Below are positions 23,327 to 34,373 of a stretch of DNA of 64,000 nt, piece by piece. The position numbers and the translations under genes are program-made. Position 1 is the first letter of the stretch, and every line of letters begins with the position of its first letter. The stretch lies in NCBI GenBank assembly GCA_964034945.1, contig OZ035962.1:17045388-17109387 (forward strand), given 5' to 3'. The DNA comes from Chrysopilus asiliformis (taxonomy: Eukaryota > Arthropoda > Insecta > Diptera > Rhagionidae). The notes under the pieces were generated by a model. It saw only the letters and a program-made list of their open reading frames with translations, did no database searches and was not told where the DNA came from.

Positions 23327-24385
23327 ACTACCTACGAAAATTTGTGCAGTTTTTTTTAAGAAATTGAAATTAATCTTTGAGACGACTCAGAATTTCCAAT
23401 TGTTAAAAAACTGAATGGATAGTATCTAAAAACACTATATTTTAAATAATGTCTGCAATTCCGACACTAAAAAGTGACATCAAGCAAACACAATAACATT
23501 TAAATATTATTTCTCATTTTGTGAAAACAATTTTACAAAAGGAAAATTTACTTCCTCAATTTCCCCATTCATTTTTCACAGCCTTAAGACATACTTCTTA
23601 AGATTAACTTTGCGGTAAACTTTCCCACAAGAAAAGTTTGAATATTTGCTGTTGTGTGAATTTCTAAAATCCAAACTCATAAATTTTTGGCAAATGAAAA
23701 TATTTTATATGCGCGACTTCTGGAATAAGGAGGAAAATTCGGTGTTTTTGTTAAAGCAAACAGAAATGGCGCCAAGGTGTGAGGATCCCCTGCAAATCTT
23801 AATTCCCCAGGAGTAAAAATCCATCCAACACATGGATTTACGAAGGGTGGGTGAAACGGGAGCCATTCAAAGTTAATGTAACATTTGGCTGTGTTTGTTG
23901 TATTTATTTTGTTACATCAAAACGACGATAGAAAAGTACCAAAGTTGCTCAAAAAATAAATTGAAATAAAATCGTTTTAATTGAAACTTTGTGAACAAAA
24001 GTTGACTTGAACAGCATTTTGTGACAAGTTTTATGTTGGAAATTTTCTTAAGTTCACACAAAACAATTGTTTTGTTAGGGAAATCATTTTATATATTTTT
24101 TTGCTATTTAAGAAAAGTGTTTTCGGTGTATTTTGCCTCGTAGTCATTTGTTTTTTTTTTCGTATTTTCTGTGAGCGACAGATGGTTTTACCACAGAATA
24201 AAGGAGTTTATTTTGGAGAAATGTTATTAAATTTTTGTTTGAAATGCTATAAAAACTAAACGATGAAAAGCATAAAATGAAATCTATAAAATTATATTTC
24301 TTATTTTTACGTTTTGTTGAATTAAATTGTCGTATTATAGTTTGCCAATTTTTGAAAGTATTGTTTTTGGCTTGTTTTTGTTTTG
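23327..24385. other. AT-rich DNA without recognised gene
   Basis: No feature supported beyond AT bias. Confidence 0.5.
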
Positions 24386-24439
24386 GACTAGATATTTAAA
24401 ATAAAAAAATTAGATAAGTAATCTAAATTAGTTGTTGTT

Positions 24440-24856
24440 TTTACAATTACTTTTAATGCGATGGACTGTTTTCGAGAAAATAAAAAAAGTATGCGATTTG
24501 TATGAGGGAGAGGGGAAGGGGTGGTCCGATTGGATTTTGATGTATGGATAGGATATGTAAAATCATATTCTAAACACATTTTATTTTTATAATTTTTTCG
24601 ATACGATCCACAGTTTTCGAGATAATCGAAAAAAAGTATTCAATTTTTATGGAAAAGGTGTGAAGGAGTAATCCAACTGGATTTTGATGCAAACATAAGT
24701 CAAGTAAAATAATACTGGGAGGGGAAAAGGAATGATCCGATTTTGTCCGTTCAAGAACTTAGCCTTGTCATTTACGAGAAGGGCAATGATACAAAATTTG
24801 AAGTCTCTAGCTCAATCTCTAGCATTTGCCGTCACAGACAATTTCTCAAATCTGCC
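24440..24856 (-). repeat. GTCY-core dispersed repeat, copy F (truncated)
   Basis: Reverse-strand trailer modules (GTCCGATTGGATTTTGATGT, CACAGTTTTCGAGATAATCG) are followed by TCTCTAGCTCAATCTCTAGC and the start of the array (CGTCACAGACAATT). The copy ends where the MITE at 24860 begins. The array and head do not resume after that MITE, so it was already truncated or was deleted with the insertion. Confidence 0.65.
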
Positions 24857-24859
24857 TAA

Positions 24860-25243
24860 AGGTGCCGCTCTACATGAGAGTAAATGCCGGCGAGAACCTC
24901 TCGATAGTAGCTACTCGCAAATGGATATGTCTCTGAGAGTCGCTCGCAGAAACTCGTAAAAACTCGCGAGCTAGTTCTGCGAGCTGTCACAAGTGATTCT
25001 ACTGTTTAGTCGACACGCACCCACTGAACTCTCAGGGAGTTGCTCGCCAGATACGAACGGCGTTTGAATTTTGCTAGTAGCTCTCGAGAACTCGCCAAAG
25101 CGAGATGTAAAAAAAATCAAGATAGTGGTCTTGAGGAGAGAAAAATCGCCGAAATTAACTCTCAAATGGACAACCTCCTGCGAGTAGCTCCCGAGAGTTT
25201 TTGAGAGTTACTCGCGTATTTACTCTCATGTGGAGCGGCACCT
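24860..25243. mobile_element. TAA-flanked MITE, 384 bp
   Basis: The ends AGGTGCCGCTCTACATGAGA and, reverse-complemented, AGGTGCCGCTCCACATGAGA continue to pair to about 27 bp with one mismatch. TAA lies at 24857-24859 and 25244-25246. The interior is rich in repeated ACTCGC, CTCGCGAG and GAGAGTT motifs in both orientations. The three-base TWA duplication suggests a PIF/Harbinger-type nonautonomous element. The 75- and 64-codon frames inside have no known domain. Confidence 0.75.
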
Positions 25244-25246
25244 TAA

Positions 25247-27545
25247 CTTATTTCTTGGTTATCTCCTGAGCCTTTGAAGTGATTTTAACTTAATCTTATC
25301 TCGTGGCCTCAAGCCAACTAATATCTAAGGCCGATTAAAATGGGAAGCAGAAAGTCGGGGATCAAAATCTCTAGTGATTTAATAGCTGGAATCATAAAAA
25401 TTATATATATATGATCATCCATATTTATGCTAATTATGTGTCTTGTATTTATATTACAAATGGACCCCATGTTCATAACTTAAAAACCCGAAAAATTAAT
25501 AGCGAAGCACTTTATCCAGCTAAAATTTATTACAATTACTCCAATTTTTTACCTATAAAAATTCCCTGTTTTATGCGTTTGCCCAAAAATCGTGTCTTAA
25601 TACACTTTCCAAATAATGTCCTTTTTTATATTAAACATTCCACCAGTGTTCACGTTTACTTAGCTTTTGATGAACTCCACCGCGTTTTCATGCCCATATA
25701 TCTTCGAACAAGCGATTTATTTCATAAACTGCCGTCTTATATCTAATATACTAACTTTCCAAGTTTCATCTTTAACGTTTTTTTTTCTTTCGTACCCAAA
25801 CATCATATCCCAATGAAAGGAGAATGAAAAGAAGTGAAATAAAATATATTGGTAAAAAGAACAACACAAACGAAACAAAATGAAATGGGGAAAAAGGAGC
25901 AGAAGCATCAATTTATGTACCCACCATAAATAACATCCAACCGACTCGATGTTACATTATGGCGTATTATAAAACAATATTTGCCTGTAGTCATTGCTTC
26001 AAGTTTTTATTTGTTTCCATACAGGGCAATATCATAGATCCTTTTGACATCATCCCATTCTCCAATATACGCTACGGCATCATACCCAAAGCTAGCAGCA
26101 TCCCCCATCTGGAGCAATCGGGTATCGAGAGTATTGCAACATTGGGGGGTAGGCACGATAGTTGCTCAAAGGATCATCTTCCCCGTTGGATTTAAAAACG
26201 AGGCAAACGACGCGATGAGAACGCAAGGATATGTTTCGCTTCGCCTGTACACCAATGCACAAACATGCTGTCATCAATTCTCTGGAATCGCTTCGTCGGC
26301 AACTAGAGGGGTAGGGGGAAAAGAACTGCTGGCAACGATATAGCACACATCCCTATAGAGTTGGTTTGAGTATATTTTCGATACACAGTAGACGCATCCC
26401 ATGGAGCAAATTGTGAGAGGGTGTAATGCCAAATTGGAGTCTTCGACTTCGTTTTCATCGTCTGGAGGGTGATGCCGCGCTAGGGATGTGTTGGTGGCAT
26501 TCTACCTCCTAGAAAGGACACACCAGACAGAGCCGATAAGAAGAGCGGAGTTTGCCACAGATCCCATTCAGCAGTTAGCAAGGATATTCTCTGGAACTCC
26601 GTCTGCTGGGGGATGAATATGATGACGGGTGGTGGCGGTGCAGAATCATTCCGATATCTACCCTTGGGTTGACAACGACGACGCACACAGGACTAAATGC
26701 ACAGACGATATTTAGGTGATTTGGTATATACTGGTAAATTGTGAAAATTGCTGACGTGATGAAAAAAGGAAGCAAAACGGGAAAAAAATGATATGAAATG
26801 GAATAAAGTAAAACACAAATACACCCTGAAACTGTTGTACGATGAGACAAAACGTAGCGAAAGCAAAAAGTGCTGAAATTTCAGCCACGTTCGATGCCAG
26901 CGGATGAGTCCTTTATTTCATCCTTCGGTGGTTTTTGTTTTGCGACGATTTGAAGGAGCGAAATGGGAAATCGGGAGTATCTACGGGGACCAGCAGAGGA
27001 AATAATACCAGAATTGAATTGATTGCTGTTTTTCTCTCAACATACACATATTATATGAGTTTTGGGACAGAGTATTTTGTTGTGCAGTTGCCTGGGGTAC
27101 AAGATCCAGACTATCGGTATTATCCAGAGGATGGGAAGAGTTCGCGAGCCTCAGCGAATGAAAAAGCAAAATCCGGAATAGTAAAGTATAATGTAGGTAC
27201 AGCAGTGTTGTACGAATAAATAGGAGCTTATTTCGGTGCAAGCGGGAGGAACTAGGGATGCAAACGACCGGGTAAGTACAGAGCAAATAAATAGTAAAAG
27301 ACCCAGTGCGGGGTGTTTTGCTCCCGCTTCCGACCGGATTCATTCTGGCAATGAGAGAATCAGTTCTTTTATAATTTATGACTGCCGTGTGTTCCTGGGA
27401 GGTAAATTCGATGTTTTTTTCTCATCTGTTTGGCCTGTTTTGATATCCGCTCGCATCCCGGTTTTATTTTGAGAACCGAGTTTTTGCTGAGCATTTTTTT
27501 TTTTTTGTGTAGGATTCACGTAGAATCCTTTTGTACGACCAGATT
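25247..27545. other. No recognised gene; less AT-rich block at about 25.9-27.5 kb
   Basis: Several overlapping frames of 78-120 codons lie on both strands between 25959 and 27472. None shows a domain, and the two strands compete equally, which argues against coding. The block lacks the transposon ends seen elsewhere and reads like single-copy DNA. It could hold exon pieces or regulatory DNA, but I cannot show it. Confidence 0.4.
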
Positions 27546-27550
27546 GTATA

Positions 27551-28051
27551 AAAAAACTTTTTAAAAAAAAGTAAAAAAAACCGACTTAAAAATGCACTAA
27601 AAAGGAAAAAATAATTTTTTTGGAAGTTGGTGCCAAAATAGAAACTTAAAGAGGACTTCTATTCATATTTCTTGAGTGTTACAAATAATTTTATTGTAAC
27701 AAGAATTGTTAAGACAATCAAAAGCTTTTTACAGTTGTCGAGTACTTTTATGTACAATAGACTCGCGGTTAAAATATCACAATGACTATAATTTTTACAT
27801 CCCGCGTTTCGTTTAATGCATTGCAAATATTCGATGTGATAAAAATAAATTTTTTATAGTGACAAGAATCGATATTCAAAATTTGGGGAATATAAAACCC
27901 ATTCAATATGTATTTTGATACTTTTAGATTGTACAATAAAAGAGAGCAAATTGTTTGTTTCTATTTTGGCACCAACTTCCAAAAAAATTATTTTTTCCTT
28001 TTTAGTGCATTTTTAAGTCGGTTTTTTTTACTTTTTTTTAAAAAGTTTTTT
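27551..28051. mobile_element. Long fold-back element, about 500 bp
   Basis: Arms 27551-27645 and 27957-28051 are reverse complements over 95 bp as far as I can read. They contain AAAAACCGACTTAAAAATGC, ACTAAAAAGG and GGAAGTTGGTGCCAAAATAG. The 311-bp middle is AT-rich and non-coding. The end motif 'accgactt' resembles 'aagtcggtt' of the tail at 29566-29590 in inverse orientation, so the surrounding pieces may belong to one composite element. Confidence 0.75.
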
Positions 28052-28096
28052 ATTTTATAATTTTTAGTGATTTTTGGTATATACATTATATAGATA

Positions 28097-28125
28097 TATT
28101 TAATGTTAGGAAATGGGTAGAGCAA
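28097..28125 (+). repeat. Target site duplication, left copy
   Basis: The 29 bases starting TATTTAATGTTAGG and ending GGGTAGAGCAA recur exactly at 28424-28452, on the other side of the 298-bp insertion. Confidence 0.85.
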
Positions 28126-28423
28126 GTAAAGCCGCAGCCCGCGTGCGAAAACGGCGTTACGAATCGATAGCCTTCAACCCCCTTAGTGACACTGGAAAGT
28201 TTCATTAAGATCGGACCACCGAATTCGAAGATACCAGGCGAGGGGTGTCGAAGGGGAATTTTCTCAGAGGGGATACCTATCTAGATCGTATTTTTGTCCC
28301 CGAAAATCCCTAACACCCAAGTTTCATGAAAATCGTTAGGCCTGTTTTCGAGATCCATTGTGCAGACAGACAGACTGACAGACAGAAGGACGACAGTCCT
28401 CGTATTATATTATAGGATATACC
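28126..28423 (+). mobile_element. RTE-like non-LTR retrotransposon 3' fragment with 29-bp TSD
   Basis: The insertion begins GTAAAGCCGCAGCCCGCGTG and ends in ATTATATTATAGGATATACC. Near the 3' end it has AAGTTTCATGAAAATCGTTA and then CAGACAGACAGACTGACAGA. The succession 'tttcat.aaaatcg' plus CAGACAGA plus a 'tattatatta' tail is the usual look of RTE-type LINE 3' ends in insects. A long, exact target duplication and strong 5' truncation fit target-primed reverse transcription. No coding sequence remains. Confidence 0.7.
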
Positions 28424-28452
28424 TATTTAATGTTAGGAAATGGGTAGAGCAA
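28424..28452 (+). repeat. Target site duplication, right copy
   Basis: Exact second copy of 28097-28125. Confidence 0.85.
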
Positions 28453-28676
28453 AACTTTGATCGTTCCAAACAGCGAATTTTTAGGGATAGCAACAGTAAG
28501 TTGTAAACTAAATTTTAGAGGTCGACAGCAAAAATTTTGGTCACCAACATTTTTTAGATCGACAGAAACCTTTCGTTAACCTTACAGACTTCTAAACATT
28601 AGAATTGGATTAGGCGACCCTAAAAACCCCGATATGTGTTTGTTTTTTATCTGGAAAATTTGAGGGTTGAAGGATT

Positions 28677-29358
28677 CGCTGCCCCCCAAAATATACGCAT
28701 AAAAATTTTCAGACCGATCGGACCATCCGATTAGGGGACAGGGGAGGGGTTAAGAAGCGAAAGGGGTAGGGGAAAATAGATAAGGGGAAAACACTAGCCG
28801 TCCCCCAAAATGTGAGCATACAAATTTTCAGATCGATCGGACCATCCGATTGGGAGTTGATAGGGGAGGGGTTAAGAAGCGAAAGGGGTAGGGGAAAATA
28901 GATAAGGGGAAAACACTAGCCGTCCCCCAAAATGTAAGCATACAAATTTTCAGATCGATCGGACCATCCGATTGGGAGTTGATAGGGGAGGGGTTAAGAA
29001 GCGAAAGGGGTAGGGGAAAATAGATAAGGGGAAAACACTAGCCGTCCCCCAAAAAGGTACGCATACAAATTTTCAGACCGATCGGACCATCCGATTGGGA
29101 GTTGACAGGGGAGGGGTTAAGAAGCGAAAGGGGTAGGGGAAAATAGATAAGGGGAAAACACTAGCCGTCCCCCAAAATGTACGCATACAAATTTTCAGAT
29201 CGATCGGACCATCCGATTGGGAGTTGACAGGGGAGGGGTTAAGAAGCGAAAGGGGTAGGGGAAAATAGATAAGGGGAAAACACTAGCCGTCCCCCAAAAT
29301 GTACGCATACAAATTTTCAGATCGATCGGACCATCCGATTGGGAGTTGACAGGGGAGG
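28677..29358 (+). repeat. 122-bp tandem repeat, about 5.6 copies
   Basis: Units start near 28677, 28799, 28921, 29043, 29166 and 29288. Each has CCCCCAAAATGT, CGCATACAAATTTTCAG, GATCGGACCATCCGATTGGG, GGGGAGGGGTTAAGAAGCG and GGGGAAAACACTAGCCGTCC. Units 2-5 are nearly identical, the first is more diverged and the last is cut at GGGGAGGGG. The strand is strongly G-rich over pyrimidine in half the unit. 'Tttcagatcgatcggaccat' resembles the 'ttcatt.agatcggaccac' part of the neighbouring retrotransposon fragment, so the array probably arose inside a related 3' UTR. Confidence 0.9.
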
Positions 29359-29486
29359 GGAAGGCCGGGAAACGTCGGAGAGAGGGGAAATTAAAATGGG
29401 ACCAACTAGGGAGTGAACTCTGTCATCCACCAACGTTTCAACAAAATCCATGCAACGGCACCCAAGTACTGCGTGAACATACAGAT

Positions 29487-29691
29487 ATAAAATAAATAAA
29501 TAAATAAATAAATAAAAAATAAATAAATAAATAAATAAAGTTGGACCAAAACGAATTGATAACCTCCTCCTTTTTTGGAAGTCGGTTAATAAAATAAATA
29601 AATAAATAAATAAATAAAAAATAAATAAATAAATAAATAAAGTTGGACCAAAAACGAATTGATAACCTCCTCCTTTTTTGGAAGTCGGTTA
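29487..29691 (+). repeat. Duplicated (AAAT)n tail with 49-bp 3' motif
   Basis: An AAAT run (29487-29539) is followed by GTTGGACCAAAACGAATTGA, then CCTCCTCCTTTTTTGGAAGT and CGGTTA. The whole unit repeats at 29589-29691. It has the look of a retroelement 3' end duplicated in tandem. Confidence 0.8.
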
Positions 29692-29694
29692 AAA

Positions 29695-30410
29695 AAGAGG
29701 AACGTGTAATTTTAGTCTAAAATATATGAATTAGAATTCAGTCCTTTGCAGCTCCTGTGAAAACCAGCCATAATCATTGCGATTAAACACGAATCCAGGA
29801 TAAAGTATCGTGCATCAAAATAGGTAAAAATATTTTTTGCAGGAAATCGTGATTTAATCGATGATTCCGTATTTGATTAGTGACTACCACTTCCATACAC
29901 CATCCGCAGATCCTTATATTTTTATTGACGGGTAAAATATCTCACGCGGCATGGAAATTTCCGATGGACATCAAAATAGTGGAGTTGCGGGGGAAAATTC
30001 ATCCTGCAGGATAATCGTATACTTGATTTGGTTTTGTTTTGTTTTCATGTCAATGTTTGAGGTTTTTTTTGTTTCATTTTTTTTGCAATTTATCAATAAT
30101 TTGGCTTTTTATTCAATTCTAGTGATGGAGTTTTTGATTTGATTTTTGTCCAAATAGCGCTAAAATTTTATTGTTAGTCCTACTGTGATTGAAATTCTAA
30201 AAAGAAAAGATTTATATCTATTCAAAACTAAATAGTTTGTCCGTAGATTTGAAAGGAACGTATTTTTCCCAAGTACGTTTAATTTTTTTGTATTAGAATG
30301 CTTAACGCAACACTGCATTTTGATATATAAATGTTATTTTTATTAACATAACTACCCCGTTCAAGTTTTCACTAAACTTTCAGCCAGAAAAAAAAATATG
30401 CAGAGTACAA
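29695..30410. other. AT-rich DNA without recognised gene
   Basis: No feature supported. Confidence 0.5.
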
Positions 30411-30414
30411 AAGG

Positions 30415-31195
30415 TCTCGGGAATTCGAAAAAAAAATTTCCAAAGTAGAAAGGGTCTCGGGAATATTTTTCCTATTCAGAACCAGACTCTAAAAATTCGA
30501 GAAAAATATTTCCCGGATAGAAAAGGCCTCGGAAATAATTTTCTTACTCAGAACAAGCCTTTAAAAATTCGAGAAAAATAATTCCCGGGTCGAAAAGGTC
30601 TCGGAAATATTTCTTCTACTCAAAACAAGATCTAAAAATTCGAGAAAAATAGTTCCCGGATAGAAAAGGTCTCGGAAATATTTTTCCTACTCAGAACAAG
30701 CCTCTAAAAATTCGAGAAAAATAATTTCCGTGTCGAAAAGGTCTCAGAAATATTTTTCCTATTCGGAAAAAGGCTTTAAAAAAACGAGAAAAATATTTCC
30801 CGGGTGGAAAAGGTTTCAGAAATATTTTTCCTACTCAAAACAAGACTCTAAAAGTTCGAGAAAAATATTTCCCGGATAGAAAAGGTTTCAGAAATCTTTT
30901 CTATCTACTCAGAGCAGGACTCTAAAAATTTGAGAAAAATATTTCCCGGGTCGAAAAGGTCTCGGAAATTTTTTTCCTACTCAAAGCAAGATTCTAAAAA
31001 TTCGAGAAAAATATTTCCCGGGTCGAAAAGGTCTCGGAAATATTTTTCCTACTCAAAGCAAGATTCTAAAAATTCGAGAAAAATATTTCCCGGGTGGAAA
31101 AGGTCTCGGACATATTTTTCCTATTCAGAACAAGCCTCTAAAAATTAAAAAAAAAATATTTCCAGGTTAGAAAAAGTTTCAGAAATATTTTTTTA
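30415..31195 (+). repeat. 72-bp minisatellite, about 11 copies
   Basis: The unit holds AATTCGAGAAAAATATTTCC, CGGGTCGAAAAGGTCTCGGA and TTTTTCCTACTCA.AGCAAG. 'AAAAGGTCTCGG' or a close variant recurs about every 72 bp from 30525 to 31169. As 72 is a multiple of three, the last units (30930-31148) stay open and would encode a 24-residue repeat (RKIFPGSKRSRK.FSYS). Earlier units contain stops or shifts, and there is no upstream exon, so I read this as non-coding satellite. Confidence 0.9.
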
Positions 31196-33297
31196 CTACT
31201 AGGCATTTCAAAATATGCAATCAGTTTTGAAGTACGACAATTATAGGGAAGAGCGGGCTCAAAAAAGAATCATTTCTCCACCCTACGATAGTAATTTTGA
31301 ATATTTCTTTCCGCGGTTTAATTCTACTTCTAAAAAGAAAAATTCTGGTTTTTGTTTCGTTTAAATCGCTGTGGGATGGCCAAAAATCGATTCTTCCCTG
31401 GAATTTCGAGGGGGGTTATCCCCCTTAAACCCGACTATCCGAAGATATAAAAACACGTGTCGCTTAGTTTTTTGAGTACTGCACATAATGGAAATGTTGG
31501 GAAAATCAGAGGCGTACACCTGAAAAAGGTTCCTTGTCAGTAAAAAAAAGCTCCAGTAAGAAAACCCTCAAAGATAAATGAATGTTGAACTTTCGAGTAC
31601 ACATTTTGAGAAGCACTGAATCGATTAAAGATCGTTTCACTTTAGGTTAGTTGGGGTAACGAATTTCGAATCGGTTCAACTTTTTTTTTAACTGCACTGT
31701 AATATTCTCCTCCGTCCGTTAAACCAACACAACCAAGCACCGTCTTATGTACATTTTTTGCTGCTACTCAGGCCACGCCTCCATTTTTCTTGCATCTTGC
31801 AAACCGAATTCAGTTCACGAAGTTTTTCTATGCAAGTCCACTAACATCACGAAAATTGACACCACCACGAAGACAAGTTGAAACTTTTTGTACAAAATGT
31901 TAATCGAAGCACTTGCAGCCATCTCTTTCTATTAATTCGAATAAGAAAAATGTTTAATATAAGTTGTCTGATTAGAAAAGTCCTAACCTCAAGGTTCCAA
32001 TCAGAAGTCGTTTCCTATTAGACATCATACGCTCTTGTTAGAGGGTAGGTAATTCCTGTTGGAAAGCATCGACCGTGAATAGGAATTTAACCCCTTTGGC
32101 TGCCACTTAGGGGTAGTTTTTATATTTTTCGCTGTTTTTTTTCATTTTTCCTACTTTTCTTGGTTGGTGTTGTTTTTACTGTCAATGGCTGCAACCCCTA
32201 TGCCGACTGTTCGACAGCCGAGGGGAGGGGGTGGTAGTTATACATGAATGAGAACACGTCTACAATCTGGTAAGGATTTCATTTTCCGATTAATCTGCTG
32301 TTGTACGTGCATTAGTATGTGTTTATGATGGCTTGCCGTGTTTGTGTTTCGATGCGTTTATATATGGCTCGGGGGTAGTTTTGATGGCAGAGCGGTTTTT
32401 TTCATATTTGTATAGCGACGTAAAACGTTTGCGATGCAATTTATGTTTGTGAAGGCCTTATTTTTCCGCTGAATTTTTATATCACTTCTTTGGGTTCATA
32501 AAAATTAATTTTTCTCGTGTATTGGAAAGCTTATGTGCTTCATTCACCCCATCTTAAGGGTCTCCGGCTGGGATATCCTGCTTATGTACTCTAGTTGAAA
32601 ATACGCAAGCAAAATTTTGCTTGGAGCAGCTGTAATGGGAATGGGGTGAATTTTCTTGTCAGACACAATTGTCGAACAGGGCCTTTTACACAATTTTCAC
32701 CAGAATTCACCCGCGCCGTGTGCGGTTTTTCCAGTGGATCTTTGGTTGTTAGCATTTAGAAAATACTACCAACTTTTAGTCCTACAGTAGTTTGCTATTC
32801 CTCCTCGCTTTTCCATCAATTTCTCTCTCTCCACCTTGCAATGTTTATTGTGGAACTGATAGAAAAATCGGAAAAAATAACTACTAGGGGGGTGCTTTTG
32901 AGTTGACTTTTTTTTTTAATTTTCTATCTTGGAAATTCTATAGAGAAAAATTGATGCTGAATGAGAACGGATTTGTAAGTGGCCTGGAATGGGTTTGGGG
33001 TGAGACTAACGAGAGATGCTGACGGGTTGTTCAGTTCTTTTGCTTTTCATCGCTATCATCTTTTTGTCTGGTAACATTTTTGATGCTGCTAAAGATGGAA
33101 AAATCAATAATTTGAACACTTTAACGAAACAAATTTTTTACGGATGAATTGTGCTATTTAAGTCGATATCAGAGATGTCTGAAAAATATATGATTTGATT
33201 TATTTCAAGTCGAATACATATCCGTTTATTTGATATTGTTTACCATTTCCGATTATTTAATCCTGTAAACTTATTTTAACAGATTTCTTTGTCCAAA
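31196..33297. other. No recognised gene; partly less AT-rich
   Basis: The stretch at about 31650-33050 carries no repeat seen elsewhere in the window and may be single copy. No coding frame, tRNA or transposon end could be supported. Confidence 0.4.
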
Positions 33298-33299
33298 TA

Positions 33300-33608
33300 G
33301 ACTTAGAAAAATAGTAAATCTGATATAAGTCAACTTTTTGGCAAGGCAACTCTGACCTGTAGCAGGCAGACGGAATTATCCATTACATGACATTACATCT
33401 CTGAAATACTTATCTCAGGGCAACCCTTGCAGATCCTTACGTCCTACTGTACTTGCTGCATATTTAATTTTTGAAATTCTCCCGCCGCAGGTTGACATAT
33501 TTTTAATTTTCCTAACGCAGGTGGTCACGAGCATAAGCTAAATTTTCCTGTAGGAAGCCAATTATGCCGTATGACAAGTTGATGACTTTTAAATAGTTTT
33601 TCTGAGTG
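33300..33608. mobile_element. CACTCAG-family MITE, short diverged copy
   Basis: The left end is GACTTAGAAAAATAG (diverged from CACTCAGAAAAATG). It continues with AAGTCAACTTTTTGGCAAGG and AACTCTGACCTGTAGCAGGC. The right end is TTTTTCTGAGTG. The middle (CATTACATGACATTACATCT, ATCTCAGGGCAAC) matches 17385-17440 of the long copy. About 3.3 kb of the long copy is missing here, so it is a deletion derivative. Confidence 0.7.
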
Positions 33609-33875
33609 TGCAACTTTTTTTTACATCAAATTGGGGTTTTTACAATGTGCCCGCGACAAACACCACCTAATACCGCGATTTTCATGGTGACGAAATATGT
33701 GAATAAAGACGACACGGCTGCTTTAAATGCTTTTTGGGATTTTTCAGCGTACAAGAATTCACCTTTCCCCTTAACTTTAAACCCCCTCTCCTTGTATCTT
33801 TTGATATATTGAATGGATTTAGATCCCTGTTAGCAGAGCGGGTTCATAAAATTGAAAAATTCATATATTAGAGGT
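33609..33875. other. Unassigned spacer
   Basis: No supported feature; the 68-codon frame at 33606-33812 has no known domain. Confidence 0.4.
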
Positions 33876-33878
33876 ATT

Positions 33879-34370
33879 CAGGGTATTCACAGTCCTCTTT
33901 TAATTTTGGGTATTCGGTGTTTTCGGTAATATTAAAAGACTGAAAATATTCTGCTGTGAACATCCCACAACACAGATTTGAGAACAGCGCTTTTATTGGA
34001 TACGGGACCAAATCATGAACTGCGAATTTAATTGTAAAATATGTCACATACCTTTAAATCCATGTTTGATGTATTCTTTTGAATTTCTATTGTGGCAATG
34101 GCTATCAAACTTGAAAAAATTTGCAGTCCGATGAGATAACCAGCGAGAAAATTTGACAACTAAAAACATTACTAGCGCAACTCGCGGTTGATTCTTGATA
34201 CCGAATAACCGGGCCGGAAAACACGACTCAAGGCATGTCTACAATTACCGAATCCGGTAATTCATTTTTACATGAACCAAATTACCGTCTCGGTCAAAAT
34301 CTGTTAAATTTGACTGAATTACCGAGCGGTAAAATTACTCGCAATTTAAAAGAGGACTGTGAATACCCTG
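33879..34370. mobile_element. CAGGG-ended MITE, 492 bp
   Basis: The terminal inverted repeats are identical over about 25 bp and start CAGGGTATTCACAGTCCTCT. ATT flanks both sides (33876-33878 and 34371-34373). CAGGG termini recall hAT elements, but those make 8-bp duplications, which I do not see. Internal inverted motifs TTACCGAATCCGGTAATT and AATTACCG are clustered in the right third. No coding frame. Confidence 0.7.
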
Positions 34371-34373
34371 ATT

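Noticed and set aside
26044..27343. Overlapping frames of 84-120 codons
   Set aside because: Open on both strands, no known domain, no codon pattern I could see favouring one frame.
30930..31148. 72-codon repetitive frame RKIFPGSKRSRK
   Set aside because: Other units of the same minisatellite carry stops and shifts, and there is no flanking exon.
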